64,000 bases of DNA from an uncultured bacterium (GCA_949299935.1 CASGCE010000035.1:101126-165125); one strand, 5' to 3'. Shown: positions 24,537 to 34,200, counted from the first letter of the stretch. Made by a program: numbers and translations. Notes: generated by a model not told the origin, from the letters alone.

Positions 24537-24842
24537 CTATTGTTGATTATCTTCGGCTTGAAGCTGTTTTTTCATGATATTATGCACAATCGCATCAACC
24601 AAAAGCTCATAAGATTTCATTTTTTCGATATTCGGAAATTCAGTTATGAGCTGTTCTCTGACCATTGCTTCCAGCTTTTTTGCGTCAGACAATGATTTCA
24701 GTTCAACCCCGCTTACGGACTGGATATAATCCTTCGAGGTTTTATCTGCATTTTTATCGGAAAATTTTAGCCAACGTAACTTCGGGCTAATCTCTGATTT
24801 AAGCTTTTTAACAATTTTAAGATTTTTGAATTGATTAAACAT
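24537..24842 (-). CDS. Hypothetical small protein
   Basis: About 101 residues from ATG 24842 (GAGG five bases upstream; a GTG directly before is an alternative start). Soluble, basic first half (KNLKIVKKLKSEISPKLRW), helical second half (REQLITEFPNIEKMKSYELL). No domain recognised. Followed by a terminator, separated from glyS by 100 bases, so it is a single-gene unit or the end of none. Confidence 0.6.
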   Translation of the reverse strand: MFNQFKNLKIVKKLKSEISPKLRWLKFSDKNADKTSKDYIQSVSGVELKSLSDAKKLEAMVREQLITEFPNIEKMKSYELLVDAIVHNIMKKQLQAEDNQQ

Positions 24843-24941
24843 CACTACCTCATCTGGTACTATTTTAAAGTATCCTGAAAAAAAATATTTACTTTTTTTA
24901 TACCATTGTTTACAAAAATTAATATTTGGCGGAAACTGTGA

Positions 24942-26933
24942 TTACAGCTTGCTAAAATCAGCCAGAACCTGATATTTAAGTTTTAACAAATTTAACAAAG
25001 CTAATCTGTTTTTCTTGACATTTTCGTCCTTGTCGTTAACCAAAACCTCCTCAAAAAACCTTTCAACAATTGGGTTTATAGATACCAAGGCATCGAGATA
25101 AGCTCTGTATTTAAAGTTTTCATTAACCGACAAGACAGCCTCATAAAGCATGTTTTCTGCGGGTACATTAAACAATTTCGGATCAACAGCGACAAAGTCA
25201 ACAGATTTAAGAATTCTGATAACTCTGTTAGCGCTTTCGAGCAGCTGAGGACAATTTAGCTCTGACAAAATTTTAACTCTTTCGACATAATCAATCAAAT
25301 CACACAAAGGGTTTTTGCAAGCTGCACAGGCCTCAAGAACATTTCTGTTGTACTTATCGGAGAGCATAATAATCAAGCGTTGGACAAAAAATTCATTAAT
25401 CTCATCAACGCAATCATTGCGGACCGGCAAAAGATTCAGTGCGATTTTAATAAATTTAGCGACATCAATCTTCAACTGTGCATCAAGTACAGTTCTCATA
25501 ATCCCCAAGGCTGCGCGTCTGACGCCCAGCGGATCGGAGGAACCGGTAGGTTTTTTGCCGTCTGCAAACACAGCGCATATGGTATCCAATTTATCGGCGA
25601 TACCGACAATCTGACCTTCAATACCTTTAGCCGTTTCACTTTCAGCATTAAGCGGGAAGTAATGCTCTTTTATACCTTCAACAACCCTTTTATCCTCATT
25701 GGAAACCTTTGCGTAATCAGCGCCGATGAACCCTTGCAGCTCCGTAAATTCAAACACAAGACTGGTGGTCAAGTCAGCTTTACAAAGCAAAGCCGTTCTT
25801 TCAACAGTAGGTGAAATTTCACCTAAATCCAACGCTATATTTTTAGATAATTCAATAATTCTTTGGGTTTTATCGTAGACGGAGCCCATTCCTTTTTGGA
25901 AGGTAATCCCCTTCAAATCTTGTACGTAATCTACAAGCGGTTTTTTTGTATCTTCTGTAAAGAAAAATACGGCATCATCAAGTCTTGCCTTAATTACGCG
26001 CACATTACCTGCCTTTATGTTTAAGAATTCATCACCAATGTAGTTTGTCATAGTAATAAACTTATTAATCAATTTGTCATTTTTATACAAAGCAAAATAT
26101 CTTTGGTGAACAGCCATGACAGTAACCGTAACTTCCTCGGGGATTTGCAGGTATTTAGGGTCAAACTCGCATACGACAGCCACGGGATATTCGGTAATAT
26201 AGGTAACCTCCTCGAGTAAATCCTCAGAAAATCTGACGGTAGCTCCGAGTTTTTCAGCTTCGGCATTAGCTTTTTCGACGATAATGCGTTTTCTCTCATT
26301 TTGGTCGACAATAACACAAGCGTTACGCATGGTTTCGATGTAATCGTCAGGATGACCTATCATAACCTTTTGCTGAGCAAACCTATGACCCCGTGAATAA
26401 ATTGATGATTCTTTGTCAATAATTCTTATTTTAACTTCATCCTTATCGAGAACAGAAACAATCCAGCGAATAGGACGTGAAAATTTTTCGTCATTATATC
26501 CCCATCGCATAAAATGAGGACCTTGAAGCTTCATAACAATCCCCGGAACATTCTGCTGCAGAAGTTCAACTACCGGCCTGCCTTTTATTGTAATTTTAGC
26601 GTAAACATAGTCATTCTCGATATAAATATCATCAGGCTTTAAACCATTTTTCTTCAAAAACCCTTCTGCTGCCTTTGTAAGATTACCGTTCTCATCATAA
26701 GCAACATTTTTAATCGGGCCTTTAATGATTTTTATCTCCTCGGAATTCTTTGCGGCAATTCCGCCGACAATTACGGCAAGACGTCGCGGTGTTGCATATA
26801 CTTCAATCTTTTCGTATCCGATTTTATTTACATTCAAAAAATTCTCAAAACCTGTTTTTAACTGCTCAATGGCTGACGGTATAAACCTATAAGGCAATTC
26901 TTCCGTACCGATTTCCAATAAATATTTACTCAT
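24942..26933 (-). CDS. glyS: Glycyl-tRNA synthetase beta subunit
   Basis: Beta subunit of the alpha2-beta2 bacterial GlyRS; it recognises and helps charge tRNA-Gly (one such tRNA is at 0.9 kb). 663 residues, near the normal length. Family motifs: start YLLEIGTEELPYRFIP, GPHFMRWGYNDEKFSRPIRW near 151-170, SRGHRF, and the HD-like region LPVRNDC/ADGKKPTGSSDPLGVRRAALG. The glyQ (alpha) gene is not in the window. Start follows GAAGGA, with promoter TTTACA-17-TATAAT upstream. Confidence 0.96.
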   Translation of the reverse strand: MSKYLLEIGTEELPYRFIPSAIEQLKTGFENFLNVNKIGYEKIEVYATPRRLAVIVGGIAAKNSEEIKIIKGPIKNVAYDENGNLTKAAEGFLKKNGLKPDDIYIENDYVYAKITIKGRPVVELLQQNVPGIVMKLQGPHFMRWGYNDEKFSRPIRWIVSVLDKDEVKIRIIDKESSIYSRGHRFAQQKVMIGHPDDYIETMRNACVIVDQNERKRIIVEKANAEAEKLGATVRFSEDLLEEVTYITEYPVAVVCEFDPKYLQIPEEVTVTVMAVHQRYFALYKNDKLINKFITMTNYIGDEFLNIKAGNVRVIKARLDDAVFFFTEDTKKPLVDYVQDLKGITFQKGMGSVYDKTQRIIELSKNIALDLGEISPTVERTALLCKADLTTSLVFEFTELQGFIGADYAKVSNEDKRVVEGIKEHYFPLNAESETAKGIEGQIVGIADKLDTICAVFADGKKPTGSSDPLGVRRAALGIMRTVLDAQLKIDVAKFIKIALNLLPVRNDCVDEINEFFVQRLIIMLSDKYNRNVLEACAACKNPLCDLIDYVERVKILSELNCPQLLESANRVIRILKSVDFVAVDPKLFNVPAENMLYEAVLSVNENFKYRAYLDALVSINPIVERFFEEVLVNDKDENVKKNRLALLNLLKLKYQVLADFSKL

Positions 26934-26962
26934 ACTCTATCCTTCAATTTATCTTTGGCAAG

Positions 26963-26991
26963 ATTATAACCAAAACAAACTCTGTTGTAAA
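26963..26991 (-). promoter_or_regulatory. Promoter of glyS
   Basis: Minus strand: TTTACA (26986-26991), 17-base spacer, TATAAT (26963-26968), then a ~23-base leader with GAAGGA. An ordinary leadered promoter for comparison with the leaderless ones. Confidence 0.7.
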
Positions 26992-27007
26992 ATACGTTCA
27001 AACCAAA

Positions 27008-28102
27008 TTACAAACTTTCGTTAATAAGTTTTACAATATCAAATGTTGAATTAAATTTTGCCAATTTAAAGGCATTATTTTGTAAAGTTTTCAGCAATTG
27101 GGGGTTTTCAACAAGTTCGACAATAGTATTCAACAAAATTTTCGATGTAATTTTATCATCTTCAATATATATACCGGCGTTTTTTTCAGCCATAAACCTT
27201 GCATTTTTGCGTTGGTGATCTGCTGCGGCGTGCGGGTACGGAACAAATACGGATGCAATGGCCGATGCACAAAGTTCAGATATGCTCAAAGACCCGGCAC
27301 GGGACACTGCAATATCCGAAGCTTTTAACACACTGACCATATCGTCGAAATATGGTTTTACTAATATATTTTTGTCGGTATTGTATTCCGGATAAGACGC
27401 TGCTAAATGTTCTTCAAACATATTAAATTTCTTTTTACCGGTTTGCAAAATTATCTGCATATCATATTTTTGAGATAAGGTTTTTAATATTCCGACAGAA
27501 GCGGAATTAATAGACTTTGCCCCCTGAGAACCACCCATAATACACAGAGTTAACTTATTTTCGAGTCCTAAATTTTTTCTGGCGGTTGCTTTTGAAAGTG
27601 TCTTAAACCCTTCTCTTAAAGGATTACCCGTAATAAAGCAGTTTTCATTATTGACGTAATTTTGTGCACATTCAAATGCTAAAGAAACAGCAGATGCATA
27701 AGGCGACAATTTTCTGGTAACAAGCCCCGGCTGAGCATCACAATCATGCATTACAAAGGGGATTTTCAAGACAACGGCGGCAATCAAAACCGGCGCCGAA
27801 ACATACCCGCCTGTTCCAAAAATCACATCAGGTTTATATTTTAAAATATAATAAATCCCGTGAATAACTGAAATAACTAGCAAGAAAAACCATTTAATCA
27901 AATCAAAGTCAACTTTTCTGGGTAGCCCTTGCACTCTTACCGGCAAAAACTTATAACCTTTTTGTTTAACAATATCAAATTCAAGATTACGAGGATTCCC
28001 GACGTAAAATATTTCACCGGAATCCTTCAAAAAATCCGCAACAGCTATTGCCGGATAAATATGTCCTCCGGTACCGCCACCGGTAATAAAATATCTAGTC
28101 AT
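27008..28102 (-). CDS. murG: UDP-GlcNAc:lipid I transferase MurG
   Basis: Makes lipid II by adding GlcNAc to lipid I at the inner face of the membrane. 364 residues, GT-B fold. Motifs: TGGGTGGHIYPAIAVA at 6-21, GTGGYVSAPV near 97-106, HDCDAQPG and the C-terminal nucleotide site GGSQGAKSIN with SRAGSLSISEL. Standard loop HEQN is replaced by HDCD, a small departure. Overlaps the ftsW end by 8 bases. Last gene of the murF-mraY-murD-ftsW-murG operon. Confidence 0.96.
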   Translation of the reverse strand: MTRYFITGGGTGGHIYPAIAVADFLKDSGEIFYVGNPRNLEFDIVKQKGYKFLPVRVQGLPRKVDFDLIKWFFLLVISVIHGIYYILKYKPDVIFGTGGYVSAPVLIAAVVLKIPFVMHDCDAQPGLVTRKLSPYASAVSLAFECAQNYVNNENCFITGNPLREGFKTLSKATARKNLGLENKLTLCIMGGSQGAKSINSASVGILKTLSQKYDMQIILQTGKKKFNMFEEHLAASYPEYNTDKNILVKPYFDDMVSVLKASDIAVSRAGSLSISELCASAIASVFVPYPHAAADHQRKNARFMAEKNAGIYIEDDKITSKILLNTIVELVENPQLLKTLQNNAFKLAKFNSTFDIVKLINESL

Positions 28103-29270
28103 TTTCCGTATTCCTTATTTTTTTAATACGTTTTTTAGAAATATTCAAAAGTATACCCACCATCCACAAAGATACAATTAATGAAGAACCGCCGTAGCTA
28201 ATAAACGGTAGCGGAACACCCGTTGTAGGTAAAAACGAGCTTGCAACACTCATATTTAAAAAAGCCTGAAAACCAATAGAAAAAGTAATCCCCACGGCTA
28301 AAAGTTTACCGTACATATCAGGGCATCTTGCGGCGATTAAAAAGCCACGTTGTACAAAAGTAAAGAATAAACCTATAACGAGAATACATCCAATAAATCC
28401 CATTTCTTCAGCAATAATAGCAAAAATAAAATCCGTATGACATTCAGGCAAATAATAGAGTTTCTGTATAGAGCCGCCGTAGCCCACCCCACTGAACCCG
28501 CCGGAGGCAAAAGCAATAAGGGATTGGATTATGTTATAACCGGCACCTTGCGGATCAGTTTCGGGGTGACGCCAAATTCTTAAACGCTGGAGTTGGTAAG
28601 GCTTAATGACGGTAGTTGCAGCGATTACAACAGCCGTAACACCTGCCACAAGGAAGCTTATAAATAATTTCAAAGAACCGCCACCGCATAAATACATAAC
28701 AACAGATGTTGCCAAGAGCAAAATCACCATACTTAAATTCGGCTGAGCATAAATAAATGCTACCATAACAGCGATAGGAATAAAGGCGAAGATCCACTTA
28801 TTCCGGTCGAAAAGATTAGCGTCATTTTTAAACGCAGAAGCAAGCAGCATAACAACAGCCGGCTTAGCGAATTCAGAAGGTTGAAGTTGAAAACCAACGA
28901 TATTAATCCAGCGTTTTGCACCGTTAACCGTAACCCCGAGCGATGTAAAATCGACCAAAATCAAAGCTACGACAATCATTATCATAAAAATCGTATTCCA
29001 TTGAGAAAGCTTTTTGTAGTCGTAATTAGAAAAGAACTTAAGACCGATAAACCCGACAACAAAAGCGAGAATTTGCTTAATCAAAAATTGAGCGGGATTG
29101 CCGCCTTCATCAAGGCATTTAGGGGCAGTAGCGGAGAATATGGCCATAAATCCCAATATTACGAGAAACGCGACAGCGACCAACAAAGTTTTATCAGGCG
29201 AAGACACAATAATACTTTGAATCGGGCGTCGTCTTTTAGGTTCTTTATTTTCAGCTCTTGGACAGGACAT
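28095..29270 (-). CDS. ftsW: Peptidoglycan polymerase FtsW/RodA (SEDS) family
   Basis: Septal glycosyltransferase of the SEDS family; about 391 residues and nine to ten transmembrane helices. Signature segments: LQPSEFAKPAVVM, GGSGGFSGVGYGGSIQKLYYLPE-like region (split here as FSGVGYGGS and LPECHTDFIFAIIAEE), and the C-terminal TGVPLPFISYGGSS. The start at 29270 follows AAGGAT; the N-terminus has a basic cytosolic extension (ENKEPKRRRPIQ). It overlaps murD by 20 bases. Position between murD and murG in the operon supports FtsW over RodA. Confidence 0.93.
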   Translation of the reverse strand: MSCPRAENKEPKRRRPIQSIIVSSPDKTLLVAVAFLVILGFMAIFSATAPKCLDEGGNPAQFLIKQILAFVVGFIGLKFFSNYDYKKLSQWNTIFMIMIVVALILVDFTSLGVTVNGAKRWINIVGFQLQPSEFAKPAVVMLLASAFKNDANLFDRNKWIFAFIPIAVMVAFIYAQPNLSMVILLLATSVVMYLCGGGSLKLFISFLVAGVTAVVIAATTVIKPYQLQRLRIWRHPETDPQGAGYNIIQSLIAFASGGFSGVGYGGSIQKLYYLPECHTDFIFAIIAEEMGFIGCILVIGLFFTFVQRGFLIAARCPDMYGKLLAVGITFSIGFQAFLNMSVASSFLPTTGVPLPFISYGGSSLIVSLWMVGILLNISKKRIKKIRNTEND

Positions 29271-30561
29271 AATCCTTAAAGACGTTCCCCCTTTCCTCAT
29301 AACTTTTAAACATATCAAAACTTGCACATGCCGGTGAAAGCAAGACAACATCAGGCTTCAAATGAATAGCCTTATCAATAGCGTCGTACAAATTTTCAGC
29401 GCGCAAGGTATTTGCAAATCCGGCAGCAGAAAGATTTTTTTCAAATCTGTCAGCAGCTTCACCAATCAAGATAACAGTTTTAATATGTTTTTTAACTTCA
29501 TCGCAAAATTCTTTAAGAGTAGTATTTTTATCTCTGCCACCGGCAATCAAAACGACATCTTTATTTACAAAAGATTTAATAGCAACAAGAGCCGCTTCGG
29601 GGTTAGTTGCCTTAGAATCGTTATAGAAAGCTGTTTTCCCCAAATCAGCAACATATTCAAGCCGGTGAGGCGGTGACTTAAATTCTTTTATAGCATCACG
29701 GATAATATCGTTTTCGATACCGGCGAGCTTAGCACAAATAATTGCACATTCAACATTTTGATAATTATGCACACCCACAAGCGGACAATCCGAAACAGGC
29801 ATTACAAACTCAACGACACCCTCATTTTCGTATATAAATTCATCATTTTTAACATAGCACGAATTACCCGATTTTCTTTCACCGAAATAAAAAACTTTAC
29901 CCTCAGCCGGAAAATCCTTCAATCTGGAATCGCAAGCATTCAGAACGGAAAATTTTGGTGCCTGAGGCGACTTAAAAATCTTAGCCTTTGCCGCGAAATA
30001 ATTTTCAATTCCCTGATGCCAATCAATATGGTCGGGGGTAAAATTAGTCCAAACCGAGATAAAAGGAGTCAAGGTAGGGCTCATGGCAATTTGATAAGAG
30101 CTCATTTCACAAATAAAATAATCGAGCATATCATCTGCCAGTTCACAAGGAGGCTGACCGATATTACCGCAAGCCTTCGCTTTAAATTTTTTTTCAAAAA
30201 TATGTGCAGTCAAAGCAGTAGTTGTTGTTTTTCCGTTTGTGCCGGTAATTGCCACAAAAGGAGTTTTACACATTTTAAAAGCAAGTTCAATTTCGGAAAT
30301 TACTGGGATATTTTTCAATCTTAAAAGTTCAATAATAATACTGTGCGGCGGGATACCCGGGCTTGTAACGGCAAATTCCGCCCCCTCAACGAAACCCAGT
30401 GAATGTCCTCCGGTTTCCACGTGAATTCCGAGATTAATAAGTTCCGCTTCAGGCTCTACACTTTTACTTTCCGTCAAATAAACGTCATATCCGTGTTTTT
30501 TGAGAAATTTTGCTGCTGCAGTTCCGCTTTTTGATAATCCCAATACAAGCACCTTTTTCAT
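29251..30561 (-). CDS. murD: UDP-N-acetylmuramoyl-L-alanine:D-glutamate ligase MurD
   Basis: Adds D-glutamate to UDP-MurNAc-L-Ala. 436 residues. N-terminal Rossmann-type start VLVLGLSKSGTAAAKFL, ATP loop AITGTNGKTTTTALTAH near 102-118, NFTPDHIDWH near 170-179, and the C-terminal SKATNPEAALVAIKSF and AGGRDK. Overlaps the ftsW start and is separated by one base from mraY. Typical length and motif order; no anomalies seen. Confidence 0.96.
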   Translation of the reverse strand: MKKVLVLGLSKSGTAAAKFLKKHGYDVYLTESKSVEPEAELINLGIHVETGGHSLGFVEGAEFAVTSPGIPPHSIIIELLRLKNIPVISEIELAFKMCKTPFVAITGTNGKTTTTALTAHIFEKKFKAKACGNIGQPPCELADDMLDYFICEMSSYQIAMSPTLTPFISVWTNFTPDHIDWHQGIENYFAAKAKIFKSPQAPKFSVLNACDSRLKDFPAEGKVFYFGERKSGNSCYVKNDEFIYENEGVVEFVMPVSDCPLVGVHNYQNVECAIICAKLAGIENDIIRDAIKEFKSPPHRLEYVADLGKTAFYNDSKATNPEAALVAIKSFVNKDVVLIAGGRDKNTTLKEFCDEVKKHIKTVILIGEAADRFEKNLSAAGFANTLRAENLYDAIDKAIHLKPDVVLLSPACASFDMFKSYEERGNVFKDYVLSKS

Positions 30562-30562
30562 A

Positions 30563-31543
30563 TTACAATATTCCTTTTACAAATACTTCGTATAAACCTA
30601 TTGCCATTATAGCAAAAACCGATGAAACTGTAGCAAATACCAAAACGATTTTTTTCTCGCTCCAATTACAAAGCTCAAAATGATGGTGAACCGGAGCCAT
30701 CTTAAAAACTCTTTTGCCCGTCGTTTTAAAGCTTGCAACCTGAATAATTACGGATAAAGTTTCCGCAACAAAGACGGCGGCAATAAATATCAGCAAAAAT
30801 TCAAATTTCCCCATAACGGCAAGTGTACCCAAAAGTCCGCCGATGGCAAGCGAACCGGTATCTCCCATAAACACTTGTGCCTTAGGTTTGTTGTACTTCA
30901 AAAATCCTACCAAAGCTCCTGCCACAGCAGCAGCTATAATTGCCACCTCCGAATAACCTGTAAACATCGCAATCAGCGCACACGCAATAAATGCGGGAAT
31001 TCCTGTTGATGCCGCAAGACCGTCTAAACCGTCAGTCAAATTATAGGCATTTGACGCTCCGGTAATTATGAATATCGACAAAAACGGATACACATACCCT
31101 AAATTTATCACCCAATGACCTATCGAAAAATAAGCACCAAAAGGATTTGTCATCAAAACATACAATGTGGGCAAAAGTGCTATTGCTACTTGTCTCAAGA
31201 ATTTTCCGCGCGCTGTAAGACCGTCATTTCCTTTACCTTTAATCTTAATATAATCATCCTGAAATCCGGCAAAAGTGTAGAATACGAGTGTGAGCAGGAT
31301 TATTAAAGCATCGGCGGAAAGTCTTTGAGCAAGCATCAGGGTAATCAAAGATGCCGTAATTATCGCTATTATAATAAAAACACCTCCTGTTGTCGGAGTA
31401 CCCTGTTTTTTGGCGTGAGATTCCGGAGCCAATTCCTTTACATATTGACCTATCGTTCTTTTTTTTAGAAAATCTATGTACGGAACACCGAATAACAAGC
31501 AAAGAATCATTCCCAAAAGAAATGATACCGTAATCATTATCAT
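30563..31543 (-). CDS. mraY: Phospho-MurNAc-pentapeptide transferase MraY
   Basis: Integral membrane enzyme making lipid I from UDP-MurNAc-pentapeptide and undecaprenyl phosphate. 326 residues, about ten transmembrane helices. Motifs: KKQGTPTTGGV near 44-54, the DD pair in GFQDDYIKI, NAYNLTDGLDGLA near 165-177, FMGDTGSLAIGG and MAPVHHHFEL. Overlaps the murF stop by four bases. All catalytic Asp/His residues are present. Confidence 0.97.
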   Translation of the reverse strand: MIMITVSFLLGMILCLLFGVPYIDFLKKRTIGQYVKELAPESHAKKQGTPTTGGVFIIIAIITASLITLMLAQRLSADALIILLTLVFYTFAGFQDDYIKIKGKGNDGLTARGKFLRQVAIALLPTLYVLMTNPFGAYFSIGHWVINLGYVYPFLSIFIITGASNAYNLTDGLDGLAASTGIPAFIACALIAMFTGYSEVAIIAAAVAGALVGFLKYNKPKAQVFMGDTGSLAIGGLLGTLAVMGKFEFLLIFIAAVFVAETLSVIIQVASFKTTGKRVFKMAPVHHHFELCNWSEKKIVLVFATVSSVFAIMAIGLYEVFVKGIL

Positions 31544-32871
31544 AGCTTACCCCTTTTTATATTTTCAATAATTTCTTCAAACTTCAAAGCTCTTGACGCT
31601 TTTAAAAATATTGTATTACTGACATCCAAATTAGCAAGAATGTAACGTGAAACACCAATATTATCATCAAATTTTTCAACAAAAACATCAGCTTTTTTAA
31701 GCTCTGAACCGATTTCAGCAGCAAGCTGACCGACAGTCAAAAATTTTACATTTTTAACATTTTTTTGTTGGGCTAAATACCTGCCGACTTCTCTGTGCAA
31801 TTCAACCTCGCTTTTGCCAAGCTCACCCATATCTCCAAGTACCGCAACAGGATTTTCATAAAGTTCCATAAAAGTTTTTACGGCAGCCTTCATGGAATCA
31901 GGATTTGCATTATAGCTGTCATTTATGATTCTGTATCCCCCGGCATTCATAATTTGCCAACGTTTTTCAATAGGTTTGTATGCAAAAAGTCCCTCTCTTA
32001 TCTTTTGATAACTTACACCTAAGCTTTGGGCCGCTTCAATTACCGCCAAAGCATTTTCGACATTGTAATCTCCCTCAACATTTAATTCATATTCTTTGTT
32101 TTTATAAATAAATTTTGAGTATGAAGGTTTTTTTTCTAAAATTTCAACATCATTAATTGAAAAATATATTTTTTCACCCTTGAACTTCACAATATTTTTA
32201 ATCCTGTTTTGATTTAGTGCTATAAAAAGACCGTTTTCAGGCAAAAATTCAGCAATTTCGCACTTAGCCTTTGCGATATTTTCAAGACTTCCCAACCTGC
32301 CGATATGAGATGTTCCTGCATTTGTAATAATTGCTATATCAGGCCTTGCATAACGTGAAATTAATTCAATCTCACCTAATCCTCTCATACCCATTTCAAC
32401 AATCAAAACTTCAGTATCAGCTGCCATGTTAAAAACTGTCTGGCAAAAACCTATTTCATTATTGTGGTTTAGAAACGTTTTAACCATCTTGAATTTACCC
32501 GACAAAACCGAATAAAGCATTTCTTTTGTGGTAGTCTTGCCCGAGCTGCCTGTAATTGCGACGACTTTAGGTTTGATTTTATCTTTATAAAAACTTGCAA
32601 GCTCAAGGTAAGTTTTAAGAGTATCTTTGACTTTGAAAACAATTTCGGCAGAAGGGACTATTTCATTACGAGTGGTGAAATAGCCGACAGCACCTTTTGA
32701 AATGGCATCTTCAATAAAATTTTCACCGTCAAAACTTGCACCCTTTAACGGAAGATAAATATCCCCTTTTTTAATCGTTCTTGTATCGGTGGAAAAATTG
32801 TAATCCAAAGTTTTTCCGCTGCTTTTTAATACTTCCGCCCCGCAAGCTGTTACTATCTCATCTTCTCTCAT
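31540..32871 (-). CDS. murF: UDP-MurNAc-tripeptide:D-Ala-D-Ala ligase MurF
   Basis: Adds D-Ala-D-Ala to complete the pentapeptide. About 443 residues from ATG 32871 (MREDEIVTACG); a longer frame to 32970 runs across the divergent rplU promoter and is rejected. Motifs: FSTDTRTIKKGDIYLPLKG, ATP loop AITGSSGKTTTKEML near 117-131, GMRGLGEIELISRYARPDIA, NDSYNANPDSMKAAV. First gene of the five-gene operon. Minus-strand TATCAT lies seven bases before the ATG and there is no ribosome site, so it too may be leaderless. Confidence 0.95.
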   Translation of the reverse strand: MREDEIVTACGAEVLKSSGKTLDYNFSTDTRTIKKGDIYLPLKGASFDGENFIEDAISKGAVGYFTTRNEIVPSAEIVFKVKDTLKTYLELASFYKDKIKPKVVAITGSSGKTTTKEMLYSVLSGKFKMVKTFLNHNNEIGFCQTVFNMAADTEVLIVEMGMRGLGEIELISRYARPDIAIITNAGTSHIGRLGSLENIAKAKCEIAEFLPENGLFIALNQNRIKNIVKFKGEKIYFSINDVEILEKKPSYSKFIYKNKEYELNVEGDYNVENALAVIEAAQSLGVSYQKIREGLFAYKPIEKRWQIMNAGGYRIINDSYNANPDSMKAAVKTFMELYENPVAVLGDMGELGKSEVELHREVGRYLAQQKNVKNVKFLTVGQLAAEIGSELKKADVFVEKFDDNIGVSRYILANLDVSNTIFLKASRALKFEEIIENIKRGKL

Positions 32872-32931
32872 ACAAACAATGATACAGCAAAAAAGTTCAT
32901 AAATCATAAAGTTAACAAATATTAAAACTAC

Positions 32932-32960
32932 TTGACAATGACTTTTCCGTATCGGATAAT
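32932..32960 (+). promoter_or_regulatory. Promoter of rplU-rpmA
   Basis: Perfect -35 TTGACA (32932-32937), 17-base spacer, -10 GATAAT (32955-32960). The transcript would have a ~115-base leader, long enough for ribosomal-protein feedback, though I cannot identify a known leader structure. Confidence 0.7.
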
Positions 32961-33082
32961 GGACATACATATTACAGTTATACGGTCACTCGTTGATAAA
33001 ACCCCGCACATAAAAGCCGTAAATAGCAGTTGCAAGGATTTTTTTGCGGAGGTTACGAAACCAAAGAGAAAGGAAAGACGAA

Positions 33083-33439
33083 ATGTACGCAATCATAGAA
33101 ACAGGCGGGAAGCAGTATCAGGTTGAAGAAGGTCGCTACGTCGATATGGAATTGCTTGATGCCGAAAAAGACAGTAAAATAATTTTTGACAAAGTTGTTA
33201 TGGTAGTAAACGGCAAAAAATCAAAAGTAGGTCAGCCATACGTATCAAATGCGTCCGCAGAAGGCACGATTTTAAAACACGATAAGGCAAAAAAAATAAT
33301 TGTTTTTAAACAAAGACCCAAAAAAGGATACAGAAAAAAACAAGGACACAGACAAGGCTTTACCCGAGTAATGATTAACAAAATCAGAACTTCCGCTCAG
33401 AAAAAATCAACAGAAACAGCTGAAAAAGCCGCTGAATAA
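33083..33439 (+). CDS. rplU: 50S ribosomal protein L21
   Basis: 118 residues: start MYAIIETGGKQYQVEEG, then GRYVDMELLDAEKDSKI, RPKKGYRKKQGHRQ and FTRVMINKI, the full L21 domain with a short Ala/Glu-rich tail (KKSTETAEKAAE). The ATG at 33083 follows AAAGGAAAG; upstream in-frame starts (to 33044) are within the leader. Forms the conserved pair with rpmA, 35 bases downstream. Confidence 0.97.
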   Translation: MYAIIETGGKQYQVEEGRYVDMELLDAEKDSKIIFDKVVMVVNGKKSKVGQPYVSNASAEGTILKHDKAKKIIVFKQRPKKGYRKKQGHRQGFTRVMINKIRTSAQKKSTETAEKAAE

Positions 33440-33474
33440 GTTACAAAAGTAAAAATTAACAAGGAGAATAAAAA

Positions 33475-33723
33475 ATGGCACATAAAAAAGGTATGGGATC
33501 TACCCGTAACGGACGCGATTCCGAAGCAAAACGTTTAGGCGTCAAAAAGTTCGGCGGTGAAACTGTTAAAGCCGGAAATATTCTTGTTCGCCAAAGAGGT
33601 ACAAAAATTCACCCCGGCAATAACGTCGGAATAGGTTCTGATGATACATTATTTGCGCTTATCGACGGGCAGGTTAAGTTTGAACCGCACAGACGCGACA
33701 GAAAACAAGTAAGCGTTTATTAG
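33475..33723 (+). CDS. rpmA: 50S ribosomal protein L27
   Basis: 82 residues: [20 protein letters not shown] at the start, then [15 protein letters not shown] and the C-terminal [15 protein letters not shown]. The N-terminal tail that reaches the peptidyl-transferase centre starts directly with MAHKKG, so there is no cleavable N-terminal extension as in some Firmicutes. AAGGAG precedes the ATG. A terminator follows. Confidence 0.98.
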   Translation: MAHKKGMGSTRNGRDSEAKRLGVKKFGGETVKAGNILVRQRGTKIHPGNNVGIGSDDTLFALIDGQVKFEPHRRDRKQVSVY

Positions 33724-33750
33724 ATATAGAATAAAACTAAAATATTAAAA

Positions 33751-33778
33751 AAGGAGCTGAAATTTCAGTTCCTTTTTT
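33751..33778. terminator. Terminator of rplU-rpmA
   Basis: Self-complementary arms AAGGAGCTGAAA (33751-33762) and TTTCAGTTCCTT (33763-33774) with A6 before and T6 after; works on both strands, also ending the convergent small gene at 33.8 kb. Confidence 0.9.
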
Positions 33779-33790
33779 GTATGATTTTAC

Positions 33791-34038
33791 CTATGCAGTA
33801 TAAGCTGCAACAGGGTATGGCATATTTTCCGCTTCCTTAAGCACCTTCAAAAAATACAATTGCAGTTTTTGAACATCCCACATCAAGGTTGGCTCTTTTT
33901 CTTTTTGCAACAAAGCATTGTAGAGTTTTTCCATCCTTTGACGTTGAATCCTTTGATGTCTTTCTTGCATAATCTTCTGCGGCGAACGTTTAGGGCGGGT
34001 AGGTGCAAAACCGCCTACATTTTTATACAATCAGCCAT
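33791..34038 (-). pseudogene. Small basic protein, frame interrupted by one base (frameshift or homopolymer error)
   Basis: AAAGGAG (34046-34052) and ATG at 34038 form a good start, but this frame reads MADCIKM then TAG. The -1 frame just after (AAT GTA GGC GGT ...) is open to 33791 and encodes a coherent 70-plus residue protein (NVGGFAPTRPKRSPQKIMQ..., ending PYPVAAYTA). One more A in the A5 run (34020-34024) would join both as MADCIKNVGGFAP. So it is a recent frameshift mutation, an assembly error in the run, or -1 slippage at ATAAAAA. Product would be basic with a helical centre; family unknown. Confidence 0.55.
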
Positions 34039-34095
34039 ACACACACTCCTTTCCTATAAATAATGAGGTGTTTTTTGTATTTTTTTGGTATAACT

Positions 34096-34124
34096 TTGAG
34101 ACTTTGTTAATTTTTTTTTACAAT
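34096..34124 (+). promoter_or_regulatory. Promoter of the 51-residue small gene
   Basis: -35 TTGAGA (34096-34101), 17-base spacer, -10 TACAAT (34119-34124). The start codon is about 70 bases after the predicted transcription start. Confidence 0.6.
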
Positions 34125-34200
34125 ATACAGTTTTTATTAAAGATTATCATTAAATACACCGATAACAAGAATGTAATTAGTTGTCTAAGGAGTATATTTA

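Noticed and set aside
32932..33126. Reading frame across the rplU leader
   Set aside because: It overlaps the rplU promoter and start in another frame and has no ribosome site.
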